Below are positions 15,768-22,264 of a stretch of 22,264 bases of DNA, one piece after another; positions within the stretch are counted from its first letter, which is position 1, and every line of letters begins with the position of its first letter. This DNA comes from a virus: IMG/VR virus record IMGVR_UViG_3300035701_005183, positions 1 through 22,264 of that record. One strand, given 5' to 3'. A model generated the notes under the pieces. The model was not told the DNA's origin, made no database searches, and saw only the letters and a program-made list of their open reading frames with translations. The position numbers were made by a program, and so were the translations under genes.

Positions 15768-16622
15768 ATGCGTATTAAACACAGTAAGTATAAAAACACA
15801 GGCTTAATATTTGAACTATTAGTAAAGCAAATAGCAGCGGATACCTTATCTAAAAGAGATTCCCCAGCATTATCGGTACTAAGAAAATTTTATACAGGAA
15901 ACACAACACTGGTAAGAGAGTTTAAATTATACGATTTTATATTAAAGAATAAAGGAGTAGGGCCAAAGAAAGCAGAATCAATCCTTAGCACTATTGTTGA
16001 GATTTCTAGAAAGCTAGACATTAAATCACTTAGTAAACAAAAATACGAATTAATAAAAGAGCTTAAAAGTCACTACGATTTAGAAGAATTCTTTTCTATT
16101 AAAGTTGAATCGTATAAACCATTAGCAGCTCTCTATTGTTTAATGGAAGCACAGTCAACAGCAGGTCTTGTAGACCTAGATGTATTTGTAGATAATAAAA
16201 CTACAATACTTGAGCACTTAACTCAAAGTAAATCAGCAGACAATCAAGTAAAGAATGCTTTAATTGAAGAGTATTCGAAATATGATAAAGATCTAAGACT
16301 TTTAACGTACAAAATCTTACTAGAAAAGTTTAACCACCAATATAAAGACTTACTTCCAGAACAAAAGAACATTTTAAAAGAGTTCATTGTATCTGTTAAC
16401 TCTTCTACAAGATTAAGAAATGTAGTAAATGAGGAAATGACTAAATTGCAAACACAAATTTCTAGATTAAAAAATAATGTTACTGATAAAGTAGTAAAAA
16501 TTAAATTAGAAGAAATTCAAAAAGCAATTGTCCCTGTAAAAAATACTCAAAAAGTAGACGATAATCATTTAGTTTCTTTAATGCAGTACTATGAATTAGT
16601 AAATGAATTAAAAGCTTTATGA
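15768..16622 (+). CDS. Head-region protein of unknown function, possible prohead core protein
   Basis: A 284-residue, Lys-rich, predominantly helical protein starting MRIKHSKYKNTGLIFELLV. It has no catalytic motif I recognise. The C-terminal part (RNVVNEEMTKLQTQISRLKNN to QKVDDNHLVSLMQYYELVNELKAL) looks like coiled coil. In T4 the genes between portal and protease are the small prohead core proteins 67 and 68, and this gene occupies that place, but it is much longer and I see no sequence resemblance. I recall hypotheticals with this N-terminus in the same place in marine T4-like phages. Its stop overlaps the next start by 4 nt (ATGA), indicating translational coupling. Confidence 0.65.
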   Translation: MRIKHSKYKNTGLIFELLVKQIAADTLSKRDSPALSVLRKFYTGNTTLVREFKLYDFILKNKGVGPKKAESILSTIVEISRKLDIKSLSKQKYELIKELKSHYDLEEFFSIKVESYKPLAALYCLMEAQSTAGLVDLDVFVDNKTTILEHLTQSKSADNQVKNALIEEYSKYDKDLRLLTYKILLEKFNHQYKDLLPEQKNILKEFIVSVNSSTRLRNVVNEEMTKLQTQISRLKNNVTDKVVKIKLEEIQKAIVPVKNTQKVDDNHLVSLMQYYELVNELKAL

Positions 16623-16966
16623 AACGGTCAGAAATACTAAAAGCAGTGCATGAGGTATTAGAAGAGATGAGCGTATCGGGAGATGCAGGAGGATATTCTA
16701 CACCATTTGCTTTTTCTAAAAAAGGAGCAGGAGCAAATGCAGCTACTAAAGCATCAGCAAAACTAGGATTTAAAGCAGCACCGAGACCAAAACATCCTTC
16801 ACATACTAAGATGTTTGATTATTTAGATGAAATGCATTTTGGAACACCACACGTCTTTGTATCAGAAGCAGAAATGGAAAACAGTGATGCAGTAAAAAAG
16901 ACGGAGGAAATGGGTTATAAATTAGTAAAGAAAACTAACAAAGCATCAGATAAAAAGAATAAATAA
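16619..16966 (+). CDS. Small head-region protein, 115 aa, unknown function
   Basis: A 115-residue protein. It begins with a short amphipathic helix (KRSEILKAVHEVLEEM), then GDAGGYSTPFAFSKKG, a motif I recall from small proteins near the head genes of marine T4-like phages. An Ala/Lys-rich middle and a basic C-terminus (KKTNKASDKKNK) follow. The start overlaps the previous gene's stop (ATGA) and the next gene begins 1 nt after its own stop, so it is embedded in the head operon. The amphipathic N-terminus ending LEE-M could be a capsid-targeting sequence. A prohead core role by position (T4 67/68) is possible but unproven. Confidence 0.62.
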   Translation: MKRSEILKAVHEVLEEMSVSGDAGGYSTPFAFSKKGAGANAATKASAKLGFKAAPRPKHPSHTKMFDYLDEMHFGTPHVFVSEAEMENSDAVKKTEEMGYKLVKKTNKASDKKNK

Positions 16967-16967
16967 C

Positions 16968-18251
16968 ATGAGAACATTACAAGAAAAATATAATGCAATT
17001 CAAGAAGGAAAGTTTTCGAAAGAACATTTCTTAGCTGAAGCTAGAATGCAACAACCACAAATCATAACTCGTTTCAACGGATACGATGATGCAGTTCAGA
17101 TCCTTAAAAATAAAGGAATGATTCAAGAAATAGCTAGCTTTGCAGAAAGATTCAAAGAGTACTCAAACGATGCACTTACAGATATGATTATAAATCTTTC
17201 AAGATACCAAGGTAACGAAAAAGAGATTGAAGAAGTTAAAGCTGAATTAGCAAGACGTAAGGAAAATATAAATGAAGCTACATCAAATACTAGAAAAGTA
17301 GGAGATAAAGTAAGCGTATACGGTACAAATAAATCTACACACCTATATTCAGGAGAGATCTTAAGTATAGATGGAGATAATATTACAGTAGGTAAATTTT
17401 CGGGAACTCGTCCTTCTACAGGAGAGAAGTCAATAACAGTGCCTTCTTCTAGAGTTAAAAGCGGTAAAGACTTATCCATAAAAGAAGCTAGACTTACAAA
17501 GAAGAACTTAACAGATTACAGATATAAACCAACTAACGATATGGACAAATATCCATACGAACAGATTCTTAGAGGAATCAGAGTTGAATTAGAAGGATTA
17601 GGAGTTCATGGAACACCAACAGCAGAAGAATATTCAAAAGCATTAGCAAAAGTTTCTAAAAACTTAGCAAAAGATTCAATCTACTATACAAATCAAGTAG
17701 CAGGTGTTAATCCAAACGTAGATCTTCATGACCAAATGGTAGACGCTACAGCAAAAAATACAGTTGACACTTTCAATGGTATGAAAAAAGCAGCTTTAAA
17801 AGAAGGATTTAAAAAACTAATTAAAAAAGTGCTAACTGAAACAGTAGTTGATGTTGAAGACTATAACGGAGAAGAAGATGAGATCTACGAAATGCAAGAA
17901 GCTAAAGAAGATTCATACTACAAAAGTGAATTAGCAGACTACTTAGACGATAATGGAATTTTTGGATTCACAAATAGAATTCACGATATTATGACCGGTC
18001 CAGATGAAGCAGAGAATGTAGATGAGCTGGTAAGGTATTTAGAAGATAATCAAATATATGGATATAATAGAGGAATCGAAGCAATCTATGCAGATTATCC
18101 ATACGATCAACATTGGATGAATCAACCTGATGAAAATGAGGCAGATGATATTTCACATCCAAGAGGATATGAAGAAGCTAGTGATGCAGAGACTGAAGAA
18201 GATCTTTATGAAACTAGAAAAGCAAAATCGTTATCTGAATTATTAAAATAA
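16968..18251 (+). CDS. Modular internal-head/prohead-core-like protein
   Basis: A 427-residue protein. The N-terminus reads MRTLQEKYNAIQEGKFSKEHFLAEAR; its FLAE-AR (21-26) closely resembles the T4 internal-protein targeting sequence, which as I recall ends FIAE-AR and is cut by gp21 after Glu. Then come a helical segment, a small beta module (VGDKVSVYG to KSITVPSSRV, ~108-162) resembling a KOW/SH3-like barrel, a helical module, a basic stretch (LKEGFKKLIKKVLTE), an acidic region, and a pair of similar segments, ADYLDDNGIFGFTNRIHDI and VRYLEDNQIYGYNRGIEAI. The C-terminus ends KSLSELLK. It lies directly before the protease gene (5 nt). A role as a packaged or core protein is inference. Confidence 0.65.
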   Translation: MRTLQEKYNAIQEGKFSKEHFLAEARMQQPQIITRFNGYDDAVQILKNKGMIQEIASFAERFKEYSNDALTDMIINLSRYQGNEKEIEEVKAELARRKENINEATSNTRKVGDKVSVYGTNKSTHLYSGEILSIDGDNITVGKFSGTRPSTGEKSITVPSSRVKSGKDLSIKEARLTKKNLTDYRYKPTNDMDKYPYEQILRGIRVELEGLGVHGTPTAEEYSKALAKVSKNLAKDSIYYTNQVAGVNPNVDLHDQMVDATAKNTVDTFNGMKKAALKEGFKKLIKKVLTETVVDVEDYNGEEDEIYEMQEAKEDSYYKSELADYLDDNGIFGFTNRIHDIMTGPDEAENVDELVRYLEDNQIYGYNRGIEAIYADYPYDQHWMNQPDENEADDISHPRGYEEASDAETEEDLYETRKAKSLSELLK

Positions 18252-18256
18252 ATAAG

Positions 18257-18835
18257 ATGAACAATTTATTAATAAATGTAACTCCTTTCAAAGGAATGCT
18301 TACCGAATCAAAGGTTAAACCAGGTGTATTTGAAGTATCAGGAATAATGCAAAGAGCAGGAGCTAAAAACCAAAACGGAAGAATCTACAAAAGAGAAATT
18401 CTTGAACAAGAAGTTCAAAATTATATAGAGAATTTTGTAAAGGTAGGAAATGCTTACGGAGAATTAGATCATCCAGAATCAGCAATCGTATCTTTAAAAA
18501 ATGCTTCACACGTAGTAAAAGAACTTTGGTGGGAAGGGCAGGATCTTATGGGAAAATTAGAATTACTAAATACCCCATCTGGTAACATTGTGAAAGAGAT
18601 TGTTAGAGCTGGACACACTATAGGAATCTCATCAAGAGGGACAGGATCAGTAACACAGACAAATGAAGGAACTCTAATGGTACAGCCGGATTTCGAGTTG
18701 GTTTGCTGGGATTTTGTAAGTAACCCATCAACACAGGGTGCATTTATGAATGCAATTTCTTTAAACGAAGGAAAACAAACAGTAGGAAAATACGATAGAT
18801 TAGATTCTATCATTAACAATATATTAAGAGCATAA
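18257..18835 (+). CDS. Prohead maturation protease, T4 gp21-like
   Basis: A 192-residue serine protease of the phage prohead protease group. Visible features are GELDHP with H72, and GISSRGTGS with S125/S126, the His and Ser of the T4 gp21 family; DFVSNPS (152-158) is also typical. The protease sits in the scaffold core of the prohead and cleaves scaffold, capsid and internal proteins after (L/I)xE. It carries matching sites near its own ends: MLTE-S (14-18) and LNE-G (169-172), fitting self-removal. T4 gp21 is about 212 aa, so the length is normal. The gene's stop codon overlaps the next ATG by 1 nt, and it lies two genes upstream of the capsid gene, as expected. Confidence 0.93.
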   Translation: MNNLLINVTPFKGMLTESKVKPGVFEVSGIMQRAGAKNQNGRIYKREILEQEVQNYIENFVKVGNAYGELDHPESAIVSLKNASHVVKELWWEGQDLMGKLELLNTPSGNIVKEIVRAGHTIGISSRGTGSVTQTNEGTLMVQPDFELVCWDFVSNPSTQGAFMNAISLNEGKQTVGKYDRLDSIINNILRA

Positions 18836-19023
18836 TGGAAAGAGATTTTGATATACATAAATGGCAAGCAAAGTTTTTAAAAGAAGAAATGGATTTTGAA
18901 TCATCAAGTCAAATACAAGCTGTCATAAATCACTTAATTGATAACGGAAGACAAGATGTACTAGATGTACTAGGAAAAATTCCAGAATGGAATAAACTAG
19001 TTAATCAAGCTGCAGACATATAA
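18835..19023 (+). CDS. 62-aa protein in the head operon
   Basis: A 62-residue protein, starting MERDFDIHKWQAKFLKEEM. It is mostly helical by composition, with a charged amphipathic start and IPEWNKLVNQAADI at the end. The ATG shares one base with the stop of the protease gene (TAATG), a classic coupled arrangement, which supports it being real. A terminator follows 10 nt after its stop, so it is the last gene of this operon. Function unknown; by size and place it could be a small prohead core component. Confidence 0.66.
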   Translation: MERDFDIHKWQAKFLKEEMDFESSSQIQAVINHLIDNGRQDVLDVLGKIPEWNKLVNQAADI

Positions 19024-19031
19024 AACAACAC

Positions 19032-19057
19032 ACCCACCCCATAAAGGTGGGTTTTTT
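19032..19057 (+). terminator. Rho-independent terminator after the protease operon
   Basis: Stem CCCACC (19033-19038) pairs with GGTGGG (19046-19051), loop CCATAAA, then six T. Stem and loop are nearly the same as in the terminator at 12214-12243. Confidence 0.9.
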
Positions 19058-19183
19058 ATGTTTTGAAAATATATGTATATTTATTTAAGAATATATCACG
19101 ATCCTTATGTGATATCTACTACAAAGTAAAACACTATTACGCTACTACTTAATAAGCGTACGACAATCAAAAAACAAATTAAA
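19058..19183 (+). promoter_or_regulatory. Gene-free leader before the scaffold gene with promoter-like motif and two inverted repeats
   Basis: I see no gene in this stretch. TATTTAT at 19078-19084 resembles the recurrent intergenic motif but lies 99 nt before the ATG. Then comes a 7-bp inverted repeat (ATATCAC 19093-19099 / GTGATAT 19109-19115) and a 6-bp one (TACGCT 19138-19143 / AGCGTA 19155-19160). If transcription starts near the motif, the scaffold/capsid mRNA would have a structured leader of about 90 nt. Confidence 0.5.
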
Positions 19184-20683
19184 ATGTCAAACAAAGATTT
19201 ATTAAAGCAAGCTATTGCTGAAGCGAAAACTATTCGTGAAGCTGCAATTGCAAATGCTAAAGAAGCCTTAGAAGAAACATTGACTCCACATCTAAAAGAA
19301 ATGTTAGCTCAAAAGCTACAAGAAATGGAAGATGCAGATGATATGGACGAATCTACAGTAAACCAAGCAGGATTTGAAGACTATTCAGAAGATCTAAAGA
19401 AGCACGGTAATATTGGAGACATAAACGAAGAGGAAGAAGAAGAAGCTCCTGAAGAAGAAGCAGAAGAAGGTGAAGAAGAAGAGGAATTAGAAATCGAAGA
19501 CATGTCAGTTGAAGATTTAAAAGACCTAATCAGAGACATCGTTGCACAGGAAACAGGTCATGATGAAGAAGCTGAAATGGAAACTGGTGAAGAAGCTCCT
19601 GAAGGAGATGACATGACTAGCATGGATGGTGATTCAGAAGAGATCGATATTAACGAATTATTAGCAGAATTAGAAGGAATGGACGAAACATCTTACAGTA
19701 AAAACCCAAAAGACTTAGACAAAAGTGGACCTAACGATGGATACACTACTCCTTCAAAAAGAACACCAGCAAGTTCTAAATCTGGAAACAGATACGAGCC
19801 AGGAAAAAGTCATAAACCAGGAAAAGAAACTTACACAAACGAAGGTGAAGAAATGGACGAAAGTGTAGATGTTATTTACGAACTTATCAATATGTTCCCA
19901 TTCTTAAACAATCAAACAGCTCAAATGGTAGTTGGAGCGTTAGGAGCAGCAGGACTTTTTGGAACTTCTGTAATTATTGCAAAAGTACAAGAGATGGCTT
20001 TAAACGGAGTTTTTGGAGAAAAAGCAAAATCATTCGCTCAAAATTTAGCACAATCAGGTAAAGATGCTTCAAATGTTACTCAACAAAGAGAAGGAGCAGA
20101 AGAAGACATGGAAGAAGGTTTAGGTTCAGCTATTAAAAATGCCGGAGCTAAATTTGACAGCTGGATCGACAGAACAAGTAACAAAATGAATGCTGCAGGT
20201 CAAAAAAGCAAATTTGTACAAGGTTTAGAGAAGGGAATTGATAAAGCTCAAAATAAAGCTAAAGACCTTGGAATTGCTGGCGGTGGTTGGAACAAAGGTG
20301 CTCACCTTGAAGAAGAAAACGAAGAATTAAACGAAGCTTTAAAAGCAGTTAAAATTTTAAGAAACCAACTTCAAGAAGTTAATCTTCTAAATGCAAAATT
20401 ACTTTATGTAAATAAAGTATTCAAATCAACTAACTTATCTGAAGGTCAAAAAGTAAATGTTATCGCAGCATTTGACAAAGCCGAAACAGTTAAAGAAGTA
20501 AAATTAGTTTTCGAAACAGTTTCTAAAAATGTAGTTGCTAAACCAGCCGCATTAAAAGAGCATAGATCTTTTGCTTCTAAAGCAACAGGTAACGCACAAA
20601 CAACTGCACCAAAACAGATCTTATCTGAAGTAGATGAGCAAGTTCAAAGATGGCAGAAGTTAGCAGGAATCATTAAATCATAA
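19184..20683 (+). CDS. Prohead scaffold (core) protein, T4 gp22-like, with hydrophobic insert
   Basis: A 499-residue protein. The N-terminus (EAKTIREAAIANAKEALEETLTPHLKEML) and the C-terminus (LSEVDEQVQRWQKLAGIIKS) fit T4-like scaffold proteins; between them lies a very acidic stretch (~83-165). The scaffold forms the core around which the capsid shell assembles and is then degraded by the gp21 protease, for which several (L/I)xE sites are visible. T4 gp22 is only ~270 aa; the extra length is a middle section including a hydrophobic, Gly/Ala-rich segment (AQMVVGALGAAGLFGTSVII, 246-265) and a basic stretch, unusual for a scaffold. It lies directly before the capsid gene, as gp22 does before gp23. 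The start is preceded by an A-rich leader. Confidence 0.85.
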   Translation: MSNKDLLKQAIAEAKTIREAAIANAKEALEETLTPHLKEMLAQKLQEMEDADDMDESTVNQAGFEDYSEDLKKHGNIGDINEEEEEEAPEEEAEEGEEEEELEIEDMSVEDLKDLIRDIVAQETGHDEEAEMETGEEAPEGDDMTSMDGDSEEIDINELLAELEGMDETSYSKNPKDLDKSGPNDGYTTPSKRTPASSKSGNRYEPGKSHKPGKETYTNEGEEMDESVDVIYELINMFPFLNNQTAQMVVGALGAAGLFGTSVIIAKVQEMALNGVFGEKAKSFAQNLAQSGKDASNVTQQREGAEEDMEEGLGSAIKNAGAKFDSWIDRTSNKMNAAGQKSKFVQGLEKGIDKAQNKAKDLGIAGGGWNKGAHLEEENEELNEALKAVKILRNQLQEVNLLNAKLLYVNKVFKSTNLSEGQKVNVIAAFDKAETVKEVKLVFETVSKNVVAKPAALKEHRSFASKATGNAQTTAPKQILSEVDEQVQRWQKLAGIIKS

Positions 20684-20707
20684 AAATAAAAAAACAAAAA
20701 CAACCAA

Positions 20708-22264
20708 ATGGAATTAAATCAATTATTCGAAGGTACCAGTAACTATAAGACTTTACAAGCTGACGCAGCTCGTTTGTCTGGTAAATGGGCCAAATCAGGT
20801 TTGTTAGAAGGAATTTCTAACGAAATCGAAAGAAACAACATGTCTATGATTCTTGAGAATCAAGCAAAACAAATTGTATCTGAAGCTTCTCAAACAGGTG
20901 GTGGTGCGATTGGAACTACAAATGGAAACACAGGTACAGGTGCTGAGCAGTGGGCTGGAGTAGCTTTACCATTAGTACGTAAAGTATTCGCTCAAATTGC
21001 AGCTAAAGATTTTGTATCTGTACAACCAATGAACTTACCATCAGGTCTTGTATTTTACTTAGACTTTAAATACGGTACAGGTACAGCAGGATTCGCAAAT
21101 AATGACAACCTTTACGGTAACGTTTCTACAGCTAACGACAAAATGTTAGTTGACGAAGAAGTATCAGGAGGTCTTTATGGAGCAGGTAGATTCGGTTATT
21201 CAATTAACTCTGCATCAGCTACTCCAAGTGCTATCACGCACACTTCAGCTACCTCAGCTTCTATCGGTTACCAGGACGGTCTTGCACCAGCATCTTTTAA
21301 AGTTGTACCAGTCGGTACAGGGAGTTTATCTGGAGCTGACTTTAAAGGCGTTAGAGCTTTTAGATTATTCTCTGCATCTTTAGACATTACAACTAACCCA
21401 GAGCTTACAGCTTATTCATCATCAGCAGCTGGAGAATTCGTAGTATTTGTAACAAGTGGTCTTGGAGCAGCAGCAACAGTTACTGCAACTATAAAATACC
21501 AAGTTCAACCAACTGATCAAACAAGAGGTGATTTTGAAGATAATACAACTAACACACCAATTAAGATTCCTGAAATCAACGTATCACTTGCTTCTGAAGC
21601 AATCGTTGCTAAAACAAGAAAATTAAAAGCACAATGGACTCCAGAATTCGCACAAGATCTTAACGCTTACCACTCAATTGATGCTGAGGCAGAATTAACT
21701 TCATTATTATCAGAGTACATCTCTATGGAGATTGACTTAGAATTAATGGATATGTTAATTCAAGATGCAGCTACAACTGAAAGATGGTCAGCAGCAAACA
21801 ACAAAACTTGGACTGGAACAGCTTGGACAACTCAAGCATCTGTTTTCTATAACACTCAAGGTCAATGGTTCGGAACTTTAGGTACTAAAGTACAAAAAGT
21901 ATCTAACAAAATTCACCAAAAAACTTTAAGAGGTGGAGCTAACTTCTTAGTATGTTCTCCAACTGTAGCTACAATCCTTGAATCAATTCCTGGATATGCA
22001 GCAGATACAAACGGTGATAAAATGGACTTTGCAATGGGAGTTCAGAAAGTAGGTAACTTAAATTCTCGTTTCAGAGTTTACAAAAACCCTTACATGACTG
22101 AAAACGTAATCTTACTAGGTTACAGAGGATCTCAATTCTTGGAAACAGGTGCAGTTTATGCTCCATATATTCCATTAATCATGACACCTCTAGTATACGA
22201 TCCAATTACCTTCACTCCAAGAAAAGGTATCATGACTCGTTATGCTAAGAAAATGATCAGACCA
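20708..22264 (+). CDS. Major capsid protein, T4 gp23-like, 3' truncated by the window edge
   Basis: 519 residues are visible in an open frame from ATG 20708 to the last base; the C-terminus lies beyond the window. Features of the gp23/HK97-fold family are QWAGVALPLVRKVFAQIAAKDFVSVQPMNLPSG (about 82-114, the T4 'LVRR...DIVGVQPM' region), LKAQWTPEFAQDLNAYHSIDAEAEL, and, near the end, TPRKGIMTRYAKKM. The N-terminal arm contains IVSE-A (56-60), a likely gp21 cleavage site comparable to the T4 cut after residue 65. The protein builds the hexamers of the head. It follows the scaffold gene by 24 nt with no promoter motif, so it is probably co-transcribed. T4 gp23 is 521 aa, so little should be missing. 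Confidence 0.96.
   Translation, partial: MELNQLFEGTSNYKTLQADAARLSGKWAKSGLLEGISNEIERNNMSMILENQAKQIVSEASQTGGGAIGTTNGNTGTGAEQWAGVALPLVRKVFAQIAAKDFVSVQPMNLPSGLVFYLDFKYGTGTAGFANNDNLYGNVSTANDKMLVDEEVSGGLYGAGRFGYSINSASATPSAITHTSATSASIGYQDGLAPASFKVVPVGTGSLSGADFKGVRAFRLFSASLDITTNPELTAYSSSAAGEFVVFVTSGLGAAATVTATIKYQVQPTDQTRGDFEDNTTNTPIKIPEINVSLASEAIVAKTRKLKAQWTPEFAQDLNAYHSIDAEAELTSLLSEYISMEIDLELMDMLIQDAATTERWSAANNKTWTGTAWTTQASVFYNTQGQWFGTLGTKVQKVSNKIHQKTLRGGANFLVCSPTVATILESIPGYAADTNGDKMDFAMGVQKVGNLNSRFRVYKNPYMTENVILLGYRGSQFLETGAVYAPYIPLIMTPLVYDPITFTPRKGIMTRYAKKMIRP

Noticed and set aside
21150-21383. Frame of 77 codons inside the capsid gene
   Set aside because: It is an out-of-frame reading of a clear major capsid protein gene with no start signal.
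1-22264. tRNA genes, CRISPR arrays, insertion sequences, integrase or attachment sites
   Set aside because: I looked for cloverleaf-like stretches, regularly spaced repeats, transposase or recombinase motifs and found none.

Overview
This window looks like part of the genome of a T4-like (gp17/gp20/gp21/gp22/gp23-type) tailed myophage. All 21 genes I can support lie on the + strand, are tightly packed (often 1-4 nt apart or overlapping), AT-rich and use many AGA/GAA/AAA codons. Most starts have A-rich upstream context with no good Shine-Dalgarno, and one candidate promoter (1650-1680) resembles the Bacteroidota TTG / TAnnTTTG pattern. A Bacteroidota (flavobacterium-like) host is therefore my best guess, but it is an inference. 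Several proteins resemble, from memory, uncharacterised proteins of marine T4-like phages.

Layout. (1) 1-1627: the end of the replication/recombination region, with a 5'-truncated CHC2/Toprim DNA primase and a RecB/Cas4-type PD-(D/E)XK nuclease. (2) 1698-12194: an accessory block of ten genes. It holds two adjacent nucleotidyltransferase-like proteins, the second being a 908-aa multidomain protein (nucleotidyltransferase + cytidylyltransferase/NMNAT-like + two separate HExxH zincin domains). It also holds a HAD phosphatase, a zinc-ribbon protein, a 47-aa basic protein, a flavodoxin/FMN-reductase-like protein, a 745-aa mosaic protein with a dockerin-like Ca loop, a protein with a PD-(D/E)XK-like signature, and acidic modular proteins. 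A GC-stem terminator closes the block at ~12214-12243. (3) 12277-19023: the head morphogenesis operon: large terminase, portal, three proteins in the position of T4 prohead core proteins, prohead protease and a 62-aa protein, closed by a near-identical terminator at ~19032-19057. (4) 19084-22264: a 160-nt gene-free leader with inverted repeats, the prohead scaffold with an unusual hydrophobic segment, and the major capsid protein (3' truncated by the window end).

How it fits together. The head genes keep the T4 order 17-20-(core)-21-22-23 but lack tail sheath and tube genes between terminase and portal. Many accessory proteins carry short amphipathic LxxhhxE-type ends or (L/I/M)xE-A/G/S linkers resembling the T4 capsid-targeting sequence and gp21 cleavage sites. 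My main hypothesis is that the enzymatic accessory block is capsid-packaged cargo, processed by the gp21-like protease and possibly delivered into the host. A recurrent motif (ACTATTTAT or TATTTAT) occurs in most true intergenic gaps. In four of them it ends exactly 18 nt before the start codon, so it is a candidate late promoter for this phage.
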